The notes beneath the pieces are model-generated. The model was not told the DNA's origin. It saw nothing but the letters and a program-made list of their open reading frames with translations, and ran no database searches. Shown here one piece after another: positions 36,996 through 45,879 of a stretch of 64,000 nucleotides of DNA. Source of the DNA: Nannocystis bainbridge. Its GTDB lineage: Bacteria > Myxococcota_A > Polyangia > Nannocystales > Nannocystaceae. Every line of letters begins with the position of its first letter. Within the stretch, counting starts at the first letter, position 1. Position numbers and translations under genes: made by a program. The stretch is taken from contig NZ_JAQNDL010000001.1 of NCBI RefSeq assembly GCF_028368995.1, positions 1,364,001 through 1,428,000 on the forward strand, read 5' to 3'.

Positions 36996-37445
36996 TTCTT
37001 TTAAACCGATCCGCCGGCCGCCGGCCGCGAGCCACGCCTCGCGGCCGGCGCCGTCGTCTGCTCGCCGGCCGGCGTTCTACCTGTCCCGAGAGACATCCTG
37101 TTCATCGCGGCGGTCCGGGCGCCCACGCGCGCACGAGCCCGACGACCGGGCGCCGGCACCTCGCGGTCCCGAGGCGATCGTGCGCCCGCGGAATGTCGCC
37201 ACGCGATCGCCGGTCACGCGCCCCCTCCCATCAATTTGTGCGAGGCCACGAATCGGCACATACAGCGAATCGACCCCCGGCATGCGCCCAGGAGACGCAC
37301 GTGTCCGCTCGATCTACCGGCCCGCTGCGGGCGACCTCGACTGCAATGATGGGACTTGCGCCCGCCGGGCTCGACCTCGATTGCGACGGCACGGTACGCC
37401 CATTGCGATCGCTCTCTTCGCTCTCACGTCAAGGAGTCTGAAACC
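36996..37445. other. Intergenic region with one repeat unit
   Basis: Holds one 14-bp unit (37079-37098) and, at its end, the AAGGAG site of the next gene. No RNA or gene recognised. Confidence 0.45.
37079..37098. repeat. Single 14-bp repeat unit with NCATCC end
   Basis: ACCTGTCCCGAGAG followed by ACATCC, the shortest complete form of the element. Confidence 0.65.
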
Positions 37446-38009
37446 ATGTTCGTCCGTACAGTCCTGACTCTGGTCCTCTTCACCACCTCGACCGTCGCGG
37501 TCGCCCGCGAGCCGGTTCCGCCGGTCCGCTCCGGCTACGCCGGCGGGCTCGCCCCCGTCCTGCTCGCCGCGCGCACGCCTCAGTCGCCGGACACCAGCGA
37601 GCCTGTGCTCACCGAGCCGACCACGCCCTCGTCCGTCAGCCCGCCGAGCGCCACCCCGCCGCCGCAGAGCATCCGCCCGCCGCGGATCCAGGCCCACGAG
37701 TGGGAGCGCGAGCGGCGGAAGCTGCGGGCCCAGACCGCCGTCTCGTGGGTGCTCACCGGCATCGGTATGGCCGGTACGGCCGTCCCGCTGGGCATGTTGC
37801 GCCGGTGCGACGACCTCGACCGCACCCGCGCCGTCGACTGCAGCCAGGAGCGGCGGACCGCCGCGATCGCGGCCCCGATCTTCGGCGCCCTCACGCTCGC
37901 CGCGATCATCCCCGCGATCATCTACACGACCCGGCTCAGCCGCCACAACCGCTACAGCGGCATGGCCCGCCTCGGCGCCTCGCCTGGCGGCCTGCTGATC
38001 CGCTTCTAG
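37446..38009 (+). CDS. Exported hypothetical protein with two C-terminal membrane helices
   Basis: 187 residues. A signal peptide (MFVRTVLTLVLFTTSTVAVA) is followed by a Pro/Ser/Thr-rich stretch (residues 40-80). A charged part (HEWERERRKLRAQ) leads to two hydrophobic segments at about 100-118 and 137-158, which flank a Cys pair (RRCDDLDRTRAVDC). AAGGAG lies 9 bases before the ATG. No family recognised; such short proteins next to PPC proteins are not known to me as a system. Confidence 0.6.
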   Translation: MFVRTVLTLVLFTTSTVAVAREPVPPVRSGYAGGLAPVLLAARTPQSPDTSEPVLTEPTTPSSVSPPSATPPPQSIRPPRIQAHEWERERRKLRAQTAVSWVLTGIGMAGTAVPLGMLRRCDDLDRTRAVDCSQERRTAAIAAPIFGALTLAAIIPAIIYTTRLSRHNRYSGMARLGASPGGLLIRF

Positions 38010-38157
38010 ACGGCTCGCGCGCCCGGGTTCGCGCCCGCCACGCGCCATCGGGGTCCCCAGGCCCCGCCCGATCGTCCTCCGAGGAGACGCCGCGCCGCGC
38101 GGCCGACCGCATACACTACCGCGGTCGGCCGCGCGTCGCGGTCGCCGGCGCGATCGT

Positions 38158-38206
38158 CCCTGTCCCATGCGACATGTCCTGCGTAACCTGTCCCTGAGTA
38201 CATTGC
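38158..38206. repeat. 14-bp array that supplies a start codon and signal peptide
   Basis: Units start at 38158, 38172 and 38186, with an end at 38200. The ATG of the next gene (38167) lies in the spacer of the first unit. Confidence 0.85.
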
Positions 38207-39012
38207 TCGCCTGCGGCGGCGGCGTCGGCCCGGGCGACGAGCCCACCGCCGCCACCACCTCCGGGCCTGCCACCGACACCACCGCCGCCGCAACCACCAC
38301 GGGCGACGCGACGGGCACCACCGGCACGACCACCGACCCGGAGCCGACCACGCTCACCCCGTGGCCGACCACCAGCGCCACCAGCGGCACCGACGGCCCG
38401 GTCGACGCCGGCCCCTGCCCTGGCTACGCCCTCGTCCTCGATCGGCCCGGACCTGTCCTTTGGGCCACCACCGACGGCAGCGTCTTCGAGAGCCCGTTCT
38501 TGCAGCCGGGCCAGGGCTTCACCTGCGTGCGCGTCGAGTTCGACCTGCAGACGCTCGCCAACCTCGACGACATCATCGCCATGGACCCCGAGGGCTGCCC
38601 CGAGTACTTCGGCATCGCCTCGGTGTTCGGCACCCAGCCCGCCGGCAAGGTCCTGGCCACCGTCTTTTATCACCCGATGGATCGCGCCCGCGGCGAGTGC
38701 CTGCCCAGCGCCAGCCGCCTCGAGGTCGGCAACCACCTCGCGTACACCGCCGACACCGTCGGTCCCTGGTCTCCGGGACAGGTGTGGCACGTCATCCTCG
38801 AGGCGAGGCCGTGGCTCACGCGGGTCACCGTGTTCAGCGGCGGCAAGCAGATCGGGCCGATGGTCACCGCCGCGCTCGACCCGCTCGACGTCGCCGTCAC
38901 CCGCGACCCCGTGGTCCGCCTCGGCCTGCCGGGCCCGGCCGAAGATCGCTTCTATCCGTGGTACGGCGCCACCTGGGCCAACCTGCAAGTCTGGGCCGAA
39001 GTCGCCCCGTGA
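38167..39012 (+). CDS. Thr-rich-linker lipoprotein with repeat-derived signal peptide
   Basis: 281 residues. The signal MRHVLRNLSLSTLLAC is a valid lipoprotein leader, yet all of it up to LST is encoded by three 14-bp repeat units. A Thr/Ala/Asp linker (about 20-75) follows. The C-terminal 200 residues look like a lectin or laminin-G-like beta sandwich (FDLQTLANLDDIIAM, VWHVILEARPWLTRVTVFSGG), with five cysteines. Another repeat-like unit sits at 38451 in frame. No family can be named. The next gene starts 6 bases after its stop. Confidence 0.65.
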   Translation: MRHVLRNLSLSTLLACGGGVGPGDEPTAATTSGPATDTTAAATTTGDATGTTGTTTDPEPTTLTPWPTTSATSGTDGPVDAGPCPGYALVLDRPGPVLWATTDGSVFESPFLQPGQGFTCVRVEFDLQTLANLDDIIAMDPEGCPEYFGIASVFGTQPAGKVLATVFYHPMDRARGECLPSASRLEVGNHLAYTADTVGPWSPGQVWHVILEARPWLTRVTVFSGGKQIGPMVTAALDPLDVAVTRDPVVRLGLPGPAEDRFYPWYGATWANLQVWAEVAP

Positions 39013-39018
39013 AGCTCC

Positions 39019-39498
39019 ATGACCCGACCCTTCGCCGAAGCCACGATCGACATTGAAGCCTCCCCTGCGTGCGTTTGGGCGGTGATGCTCGACCTGCCGC
39101 GCTACCACGAATGGAACCCCTTCATCGTCGGCGTCGAGCACTCCGGGCCGGCCGCGCTGGACGCCGCGCTGCGCCTGCGCGTGCGCTGGAATGACGGCAC
39201 CGGCGCCAGCTCCGGCGAGCGCATCACCGAGCTCACCGCCCCCGACGGCGAGCGGCCCGGGCGGCTCGCCTACCGCTTCACCGGCCTCCTGCCGACATTG
39301 GGCCTGGTCCGCGCCACCCGCATCCAGCAAATCACCCCGCTGCCGGGCGGACACACCCGCTATTTCACCCGCGAGGAGTTCGCCGGGCTGTTGACCCGCT
39401 TCCTCCCGCTGGCCAAGGTCCGGGACGGCTTCGACCGCCACGCTCGCGCCCTCAAGGCTCGCGCCGAGGCGCTTGCGAGCGCCCCGGAAGCCCGCTGA
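39019..39498 (+). CDS. SRPBCC (START-like) domain protein
   Basis: 159 residues, one helix-grip domain. The start TIDIEASPACVWAVMLDLPRYHEWNPFI is the typical N-terminal pattern, and RYFTREEFAGLLTRFLPL plus the long C-terminal helix complete the fold. These proteins bind hydrophobic ligands such as lipids or polyketides. It sits 6 bases after the lipoprotein gene, likely cotranscribed. Role unknown. Confidence 0.82.
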   Translation: MTRPFAEATIDIEASPACVWAVMLDLPRYHEWNPFIVGVEHSGPAALDAALRLRVRWNDGTGASSGERITELTAPDGERPGRLAYRFTGLLPTLGLVRATRIQQITPLPGGHTRYFTREEFAGLLTRFLPLAKVRDGFDRHARALKARAEALASAPEAR

Positions 39499-39523
39499 CG
39501 GCCCCTTTACGGCCCGCCCGAGA

Positions 39524-39557
39524 ACATGTCCTTCTGGACATGTCCTAAAGCCCATCC
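39524..39557. repeat. 14-bp palindromic tandem array, two units plus end
   Basis: Units start at 39524 and 39538, closing with CCATCC at 39552. Confidence 0.85.
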
Positions 39558-39630
39558 TGCGACCGGCCGCCGCCGCGGCCCCGCTCCAGGTCGCGCACGC
39601 AGCGCGAATGGCACGGCTGCACACGGATTG

Positions 39631-39667
39631 TCATGTCTCTCCGGACCTGTCCCGAAGGACATTTATC
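39631..39667. repeat. 14-bp palindromic tandem array, two units plus end
   Basis: Units start at 39631 and 39645, with a degenerate end at 39659. Confidence 0.75.
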
Positions 39668-39793
39668 ATCAGTCCCCGCGCGCCCGCGCGCCACGGTCAC
39701 GTGACCGCCGGGCGGCTCCGCGCGGCCGTGGGGCTGGCCCCAGAGCCGATCGGACCTCCCGCGGAATGCGTCACCTGCGCGTGGAGATTTCGT

Positions 39794-39799
39794 TACCAT
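39794..39799 (+). promoter_or_regulatory. -10-like box of the collagen-like PPC lipoprotein
   Basis: TACCAT ends 9 bases before the ATG at 39809, giving a near-leaderless mRNA. Confidence 0.4.
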
Positions 39800-39808
39800 C
39801 CCGTTCAC

Positions 39809-41371
39809 ATGATGACTTCGCGCAATAGAGATAGACACCTTGATTTGTTGGTCGCGGCGATGGCCGTGATGCCGGTGATGGCAGTGGGATGTGGCGACTC
39901 GACCGCGAGCAGCGCCAGCGACTCCGACACGGAGACCGACGGCACCGGCTCCGAGTCCGACACCGACGCCCTGCCGACCACCACCGCGGGCCCGCCCGGC
40001 CCCCCCGGAGAGCCCGGCGAGCCCGGCGAGCCCGGTGAGCCCGGCGAGCCCGGCGAGCCTGGCCCGCCCGGCGAGCCCGGCCCCGGCAGCGACCCGAGCA
40101 TCAGCGGCATCGTCCCCGGCAAGGTCTATCTCGAGCGCACCCTCGACGTGGCGATCAGCGGCTTCGGCACCCAGTGGACCGACGCGGTCGCCGTCGACTT
40201 CGGCGAGAACGTGACCGTCAACAGCGTGACCGTGGCCAGCCCGACCGGCATCCTGGCCAACATCACCGTCGACGCCGGCGCCAGCATCGGCGCGCGCGAC
40301 GTGACGGTCAGCGAGGGCGGCAGCGACGTGGTGTACGCCGGCGCCTTCAAGGTCGAGGCCCCGCTGACGCTGCTGGAGCCGATCACCGGCACCCTCGCGT
40401 CCGGCTCGATCATCGTCGGCGACGCCTTCCAGCACGACATCTCGACCCCGTTCGACACCACCCAGACCGGCGACGGTCTGTTCGAGCCGATCGCCTACCC
40501 GAACATCCTCATCGGCGGCAGCGACCCGGGCATCTACGGCGACATCAACTCGGTCAACCTCTACAGCCTCAACTACCTGCTGTTCGTCGACGTGCCGGTG
40601 GCCGCCGGCACCTACGACGTCGGCGTGCTGAGCGGCCCGGAGGGCTCCGAAATCTCGTCGACGGCCCCGGCCGCGCTCGAGATCGCGGCCCGCGCTCCGG
40701 TCCCGCTGACCGAGGGCAACGAAGAGGTCGGCTCGATCGCCGAGCCGCTCGAGACCCAGCTCTACTCGTTCACCCCGCCGGCCGAGCCGAAGAAGATCAC
40801 CTTCTCGATCGCCTCCGCCGACGCCGAAGCCTCCGCGCGGGCGATCGCCTTGCCGGCCAGCGGCAGCTTCGCCGACCTGATCAAGTTCGACTCCGAGATC
40901 TCGGTCTACACCAACTCGGAGGACCCGTTCTACCTGGTCTACTGGGACAACAGCGGCTACTCGGGCTACGACTTCACGATCAACGTCACCGTCGCCGACC
41001 CGCCCCCGCCGGAGACCGAGCCGAACAACGAGTGCGCGCAGGCCAACGAGCTCACGCTGCCCTCGCTGACCTTCGCCACCCTGCCCGACCAGCAGGACGT
41101 CGACTGGTTCAAGTTCACCGCCACCGACGCCGACATCGGCAAGGTCATCCACGTGCTGACCCAGGCCGGCGACGACACCACCGACACCGTCGTCGAGGTG
41201 TTCGAGGGCGACTGCACCACCTCGCTCGGCGGCCCCTCGAGCGACGACGACTACCACGAGGATTTCACCAGCGAGGCGATCCCCGCCGCCGGTGACTACT
41301 TCGTGAAGGTCACCTACTCGGACTTCGGCTACACCACGCCGAACTACGAGCTCCAGGTCGTGATCGAGTAA
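39809..41371 (+). CDS. PPC-domain lipoprotein with collagen-like linker
   Basis: 520 residues. The signal ends in VMAVGC. A Ser/Asp/Thr stretch leads to about eleven Gly-Pro-Pro/Gly-Glu-Pro triplets (about residues 63-95), a collagen-like stalk that could trimerise. From about residue 100 it follows the paralogue at 35622: an IPT/TIG-like domain (YLERTLDVAISGFG), a middle PPC-like core (LYSFTPPAEPKKITFSI) and a final PPC domain (EPNNECAQANELT, DVDWFKFTATD, DCTTSLGGPSSDD). It thus displays the same module on a longer, lipid-anchored arm. ATG 39809 is used; ATG 39812 follows directly. A hairpin follows the stop. Confidence 0.75.
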   Translation: MMTSRNRDRHLDLLVAAMAVMPVMAVGCGDSTASSASDSDTETDGTGSESDTDALPTTTAGPPGPPGEPGEPGEPGEPGEPGEPGPPGEPGPGSDPSISGIVPGKVYLERTLDVAISGFGTQWTDAVAVDFGENVTVNSVTVASPTGILANITVDAGASIGARDVTVSEGGSDVVYAGAFKVEAPLTLLEPITGTLASGSIIVGDAFQHDISTPFDTTQTGDGLFEPIAYPNILIGGSDPGIYGDINSVNLYSLNYLLFVDVPVAAGTYDVGVLSGPEGSEISSTAPAALEIAARAPVPLTEGNEEVGSIAEPLETQLYSFTPPAEPKKITFSIASADAEASARAIALPASGSFADLIKFDSEISVYTNSEDPFYLVYWDNSGYSGYDFTINVTVADPPPPETEPNNECAQANELTLPSLTFATLPDQQDVDWFKFTATDADIGKVIHVLTQAGDDTTDTVVEVFEGDCTTSLGGPSSDDDYHEDFTSEAIPAAGDYFVKVTYSDFGYTTPNYELQVVIE

Positions 41372-41390
41372 CCCTCGGATTTCGCCCGCT

Positions 41391-41424
41391 CGGCGCTCGC
41401 TCCGCGGACCGCGGGCGAGCGCCG
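41391..41424 (+). terminator. Hairpin after the collagen-like lipoprotein
   Basis: CGGCGCTCGC and GCGAGCGCCG form a 10-bp stem over a G+C-rich loop, 20 bases past the stop; no T tract. Confidence 0.45.
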
Positions 41425-41488
41425 CGTCGCGACTGCAAAGCGCCGCTCGGCGGGTCCTGGCGCACTGTACATCCAATCAGCCCCGGGC

Positions 41489-41494
41489 TAAGCT
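41489..41494 (+). promoter_or_regulatory. Promoter-like site of the Lhr helicase gene
   Basis: TAAGCT ends 6 bases before the ATG at 41501; a TGTACA hexamer lies 17 bases upstream (41466). Predicts a leaderless mRNA. Confidence 0.45.
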
Positions 41495-41500
41495 GCGCCC

Positions 41501-44500
41501 ATGTCGGACGATTCCGCGCCCCTCGGGCTCGACCTCGCCGAAGTCGTCGCCGGCCTGATGCCGCCTGCCTCTTCGGACATGCCCTTGGGGACAGCCTTCT
41601 CGGCCCCGGTGGCGCGGTGGTTCGGCGAGCGGTTCGCCGGCCCGACCGAGGCTCAGCGGCGCGGCTGGGCCGCGATTGGCCGCGGCGAGGACACCCTGGT
41701 CATGGCCCCGACCGGCTCGGGCAAGACCCTCGCCGCCTTCCTCGCCGGCGTCGACGCCCTGGTCCGCCGCGGCCTCGTCGGCGCGCTGCCGGACGGCGTC
41801 ACCATCCTCTACATCTCCCCGCTCAAGGCCCTCGGCGCCGACGTCGAGCGCAACCTGCAACAGCCGCTGCGCGGCATCGAGGCCGCCGCCGCTGCGCTCG
41901 GCACCCCGCTGCCGAAGATCCGCACCGCCCTGCGCACCGGCGACTCGACCGCGACCGAGCGCGCGCGGATCTTGAAGCAGCCGCCGCACCTGCTCATCAC
42001 CACCCCCGAGTCGCTCTACCTGCTGCTCACCTCCGAGCGTGGCCGGGCCGCGCTCGCCGGCTGCCAGCAGGTCATCGTCGACGAGATCCACGCCCTCGTC
42101 GGCAACAAGCGCGGCGCCCACCTGGCCCTCTCGCTCGAGCGCCTCGACGCCCTGTGCGGCCGCAAGCTCCAGCGCATCGGTCTATCGGCCACCGTCGAGC
42201 CGCCGGCCGAGGCCGCCCGCTTCCTCGTCGGACATGTCCTCGAGGCCATGCCCGATCAGACATGCCCTGAAGCCCATGTCCTCGCGGACAGCCCGCGCGC
42301 GCGCCCGTGCCACCTGGTCGACGCCGGCCGGCGCCAGCCGCTCGACGTCGCGGTCGAGGTGCCGCAGGAGACGCTGTCGGCGGTGGCCTCGCGGACCGCG
42401 TGGGACGACCTCTACGCCCGCCTCGAGGCCTACCTCGGCGAGCACCGCACCACCCTGATCTTCGTCCCCAGCCGGCGCCTGGCCGAGCGCATCGCCCACG
42501 ACCTCGAGCAGCGGCTCGGCGAGGGCGTGGTCGCGGCCCACCACGGCGCGCTGGCCAAGCGGACCCGGCAGATGGTCGAGCTCAAGCTGCAGACCGGCGC
42601 GCTCAAGGCCGTGGTCGCCACCGCCTCGCTCGAGCTCGGCATCGACATCGGCGACGTCGAGCTCGTGGTCCAGGTCGGCTCGCCGCGCTCGATCAGCGTC
42701 CTGCGCCAGCGCATCGGCCGGGCCTGCCACTCGGTCGGCGGCACGCCCAAGGGCCGGATCTTCGCCACCACCCGCGACGACCTGATCGAGTGCGCCGCCG
42801 CGGTGCGGGCGATGAAGGAGGGCCGCATCGACCGCCCGGTCCAGCGCGAGGCCCCGCTCGACATCCTCGCCCAGCAGCTGGTCGCCACCTGCAGCGCCGA
42901 GGAGTGGGAGGTCGAGGCGCTGTGGGCCCTGGCCCGCCGCGCCGCCCCCTATGCCACTTTGACGCGCCGCGACTTCGACCAGGTCGTCGCCATGCTCGGC
43001 GACGGCATCGCCACCCGCCGCGGCCGCGCCGGCGCCCTGCTCCACCTCGACCGCATCCACGGCCGCGCCCGCGGCCGCCGCGGCGCCCAGCTGGCCGCCC
43101 TCACCTCCGGCGGGGCTATCCCCGACAAGGCCGACTACACCGTCGTCGAGGACGCCAGCGAGGCCGTGGTCGGCACCGTCGACGAGGACTTCGCGATCGA
43201 CAGCATGGTCGGCGACGTGTTTCGCCTCGGCTCGCACGCGTGGAAGATCCGCCGCGTCGAGGCCGGGCGCGTCCGCGTCGAGGACGCCCGCGGCCAGTCG
43301 CCCGCGATCCCGTTCTGGAACGGCGAGGGCCTGGCCCGCAGCGAGGCGCTGTCGGCCGAGGTCGCGACCTTGCGACATGAACTTTGGGACATGCTCGAAG
43401 GGCAAGCCGACGAGCGCGCCCGCGGCCTGCTGGCCGGCGACTGCGGCCTGTCGCAGCCGGCCATCGACCAGGCGATCGCCTACGTCGCCGAGGGCGCGCG
43501 CGCGCTGGGGGCCGTACCGACCCAGGAGTGCCTGGTCGCCGAGCGCTTCTTCGACGAGGCGGGCGGCATGCAGCTCATCATCCACGCCCCGTTCGGCGCC
43601 CGCATCAACCGCGCCTTCGGCATGGGCCTGCGCAAGAAGTTCTGCCGCACCTTCGACTTCGAGCTGCAGGCGGCCGCCACCGACGACGCGGTGCTGCTGT
43701 CGCTCGGCCCGCAGCACTCGTTCCCGCTCGAGGCGATCTTCCACTTCCTCCACGAGGAGGCGGTCGACGAGGCGCTGACGCAGGCGGCCTTGCAGTCGCC
43801 GATGTGGGAGACCCGCTGGCGGTGGAACGCGACCCGCTCGCTCGCCGTGCTGCGCCACCAGGGCAGCCGCCGGACCCCGCCGCCGATCCTGCGCATGAAG
43901 GCCGCCGACCTGCTGGCGGCCGTGTTCCCGGCCCAGGCCGGCTGCCAGGACAACCACGGCGGCGAGACCATCGAGCCGCCCGACCACCCGCTGGTCCACG
44001 AGACCACCCGCGACTGCCTGCACGAGGCCATGGACGCCGACGGCCTCAAGGCCGTGCTGCGGCGGCTGCACGGCGGCGAGATCCGGGCCCTCGCGCGCGA
44101 CACCGTCGCCCCCTCGCCGTTCTCGCACGGCATCCTGGCCGCCAACCCGTTCGCCTTCCTCGACGACGCCCCGCTCGAGGAGCGCTGGGCGCGTCAGGTC
44201 AAGACGGCCCGCCCCGGCGAGCTCGCGCTGCGCGGCGGCGACCTGCTCGGCCTCGACCCGCGCGCCATCGAGTCGGTGATCGCCGCCGTCGCCATCGAGG
44301 GCCCGGCCGGCCCGCGCGACGCCGACGAGCTGCACGACCTGCTGTGCGCCCCGCGGCTGCTGGCGCCGCGCCGCGAATGGGCCGACTCGTTCGCCGCCCT
44401 GGTCCGCGCCGGCCGGGCCGCCCTGCTCCGCCGCCCCGCATCGGATGTCCCCGGGGACATGTCCTCTGGGCCATTGTACATAGCCGCCGAGGTCATCCCG

Positions 44501-45877
44501 CTGGCGCTCGCGCTGTGGCCGGCCGCCACCACCGAGCCGGCGATCGCCCTGCCGCCGGCGCTGTCGGGCCCGATCGACCCCGAGGAGGCGGCGCTGCGGC
44601 TGGTCCGCGCGTTCGTGCAGACCGCCGCGCCGATGACCGCCGCCGCCCTCGCCTCCGCCCTCGGCCTGACCCGCGCCGACACCGAGGGCGCGCTGGCCCG
44701 GCTCGAGCTCGACGGCATCGTCCTCCAGGGCCAGTTCTCCACGCCGGCCGCCCCCGAGCCCGAATGGTGCGAGCGCCGCCTCCTGCAGCGGATCCACCGG
44801 CTCACGCTCGGGCGCCTGCGCGAAGAGGTGCGGGCGGTCGCGCCGGCCGAATTGGTGCGCTTCCTGGCCCGCTGGCAGCACGTCCAGCCCGGCACGCAAT
44901 TGCACGGACCGGAGGGCCTGCTCCGCGTCATCGAACAATTGGAGGGCATGGAGCTGCCGGCGCAATCGTGGGAGCGCGACGTCCTGCCGCGGCGCGTCCG
45001 CGACTACGACCCGGCCTGGCTCGACGAGCTTTGCCTCGCCGGCGAGGTCGCCTGGGGCCGCCTCACGCCGCTGCCGGCCGAGGGCTTGGAGCCCGGCGAG
45101 CTGCCGCGCGGCGCCGGCAAGGTCGCCCTGTTCCTGCGCGCCCACGCCCCGACCCTGGTCGCCCCGAGCGCCACCCCGCCCCACGAATGGCCGCACCTGT
45201 CGCAGCTCGCCCGCGACGTCGCCCGCGCGCTCGAGCGCGGCGCCGCCTTCGCCGCCGACCTGCGCGCCGCCACCGGGGCCGGCCACGACGACCTCGAGGA
45301 GGCGCTGTGGGAGCTCGCCCGCGCCGGCGCGATCACCAGCGACGGCTTCGCCGGCCTGCGCGCCCTGTGCGAGACCGTCGACCCGCGCAAGGGCCCGCGC
45401 CGGCTGCTGCGCGGCCGCTGGTCGCTGCTCGCCCGCGACCTGTGCGAACGGCCAGATCCATTCGGCGACGGCAGCCCGGTCGAGCTGGCCCGCCTCTACC
45501 TGCGCCGCTACGGCGTGGTCGCCCGCCCGCTGCTGACCCGCGAGACCGGGGCCCCGCCGTGGCGCGCGCTGCTCGACGTCTACCGCCGGCTCGAGGCGCG
45601 CGGGGAGATCCGCGGCGGCCGCTTCGTCGCCGGCCAGCAGGGCGAGCAGTTCGCCCTGCCCGAGGCGGTCGAGGCCCTGGCCGGCCTGCGCCGCGTCCCG
45701 GCCGACGCCGAGGAGCTCGAGGTCGCCGCCGTCGACCCGCTCAACCTGGTCGGCATCATCACCCCCGGCCCGCGCGTGCCCGCCGTGCGCGGCCAGCTGC
45801 TGCGCTACCGCGACGGCGCCCCGATCGCCGTCACCCGCCCGCTCGCCGGCGCCAGCCTCGCGGGCTTCGCGGTCTAG
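41501..45877 (+). CDS. lhr: Lhr-family ATP-dependent DNA helicase with four in-frame repeat arrays
   Basis: 1458 residues, near full-length Lhr (about 1500). A 3' to 5' superfamily 2 helicase linked to DNA repair. Motifs: FAGPTEAQRRGW (Q), MAPTGSGKT (68-76), VDEIHAL (D194-E-I-H), RIGLSATV (III), TLIFVPSRRLAE (IV), ASLELGIDIG (V) and QRIGRACH (VI), then the WH and Lhr-core parts and a C-terminal winged-helix region. The coding sequence holds four 14-bp repeat arrays in frame: near residues 21-32, 244-265, 625-636 and 981-995. The second lengthens the loop between FLVG and VDAGRR, short in other Lhr proteins. All four lie in loops or linkers, so the enzyme could still work. Confidence 0.9.
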   Translation: MSDDSAPLGLDLAEVVAGLMPPASSDMPLGTAFSAPVARWFGERFAGPTEAQRRGWAAIGRGEDTLVMAPTGSGKTLAAFLAGVDALVRRGLVGALPDGVTILYISPLKALGADVERNLQQPLRGIEAAAAALGTPLPKIRTALRTGDSTATERARILKQPPHLLITTPESLYLLLTSERGRAALAGCQQVIVDEIHALVGNKRGAHLALSLERLDALCGRKLQRIGLSATVEPPAEAARFLVGHVLEAMPDQTCPEAHVLADSPRARPCHLVDAGRRQPLDVAVEVPQETLSAVASRTAWDDLYARLEAYLGEHRTTLIFVPSRRLAERIAHDLEQRLGEGVVAAHHGALAKRTRQMVELKLQTGALKAVVATASLELGIDIGDVELVVQVGSPRSISVLRQRIGRACHSVGGTPKGRIFATTRDDLIECAAAVRAMKEGRIDRPVQREAPLDILAQQLVATCSAEEWEVEALWALARRAAPYATLTRRDFDQVVAMLGDGIATRRGRAGALLHLDRIHGRARGRRGAQLAALTSGGAIPDKADYTVVEDASEAVVGTVDEDFAIDSMVGDVFRLGSHAWKIRRVEAGRVRVEDARGQSPAIPFWNGEGLARSEALSAEVATLRHELWDMLEGQADERARGLLAGDCGLSQPAIDQAIAYVAEGARALGAVPTQECLVAERFFDEAGGMQLIIHAPFGARINRAFGMGLRKKFCRTFDFELQAAATDDAVLLSLGPQHSFPLEAIFHFLHEEAVDEALTQAALQSPMWETRWRWNATRSLAVLRHQGSRRTPPPILRMKAADLLAAVFPAQAGCQDNHGGETIEPPDHPLVHETTRDCLHEAMDADGLKAVLRRLHGGEIRALARDTVAPSPFSHGILAANPFAFLDDAPLEERWARQVKTARPGELALRGGDLLGLDPRAIESVIAAVAIEGPAGPRDADELHDLLCAPRLLAPRREWADSFAALVRAGRAALLRRPASDVPGDMSSGPLYIAAEVIPLALALWPAATTEPAIALPPALSGPIDPEEAALRLVRAFVQTAAPMTAAALASALGLTRADTEGALARLELDGIVLQGQFSTPAAPEPEWCERRLLQRIHRLTLGRLREEVRAVAPAELVRFLARWQHVQPGTQLHGPEGLLRVIEQLEGMELPAQSWERDVLPRRVRDYDPAWLDELCLAGEVAWGRLTPLPAEGLEPGELPRGAGKVALFLRAHAPTLVAPSATPPHEWPHLSQLARDVARALERGAAFAADLRAATGAGHDDLEEALWELARAGAITSDGFAGLRALCETVDPRKGPRRLLRGRWSLLARDLCERPDPFGDGSPVELARLYLRRYGVVARPLLTRETGAPPWRALLDVYRRLEARGEIRGGRFVAGQQGEQFALPEAVEALAGLRRVPADAEELEVAAVDPLNLVGIITPGPRVPAVRGQLLRYRDGAPIAVTRPLAGASLAGFAV
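41563..41596. repeat. 14-bp array in the Lhr gene (1 of 4)
   Basis: Units at 41563 and 41577, closing with ACAGCC. Read in frame as PASSDMPLGTA before the helicase core. Confidence 0.8.
42230..42293. repeat. 14-bp array in the Lhr gene (2 of 4)
   Basis: Units start at 42232, 42246, 42260 and 42274, closing with ACAGCC at 42288. Read in frame as GHVLEAMPDQTCPEAHVLAD, about 20 extra residues between motif III and VDAGRR. Confidence 0.92.
43373..43408. repeat. 14-bp array in the Lhr gene (3 of 4)
   Basis: Units start at 43375 and 43389, closing with CAAGCC. Read in frame as RHELWDMLEGQ. Confidence 0.6.
44443..44485. repeat. 14-bp array in the Lhr gene (4 of 4)
   Basis: Units start at 44443 and 44457, with an end at 44471. 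Read in frame as SDVPGDMSSGPLYI in a linker before AAEVIPLALAL. Confidence 0.8.
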
Positions 45878-45879
45878 GC

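Larger units (their letters stand above)
39499..39808. other. Intergenic region with two repeat clusters
   Basis: Contains the arrays 39524-39557 and 39631-39667 and, at its end, the -10-like box of the next gene. Nothing else recognised. Confidence 0.5.
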
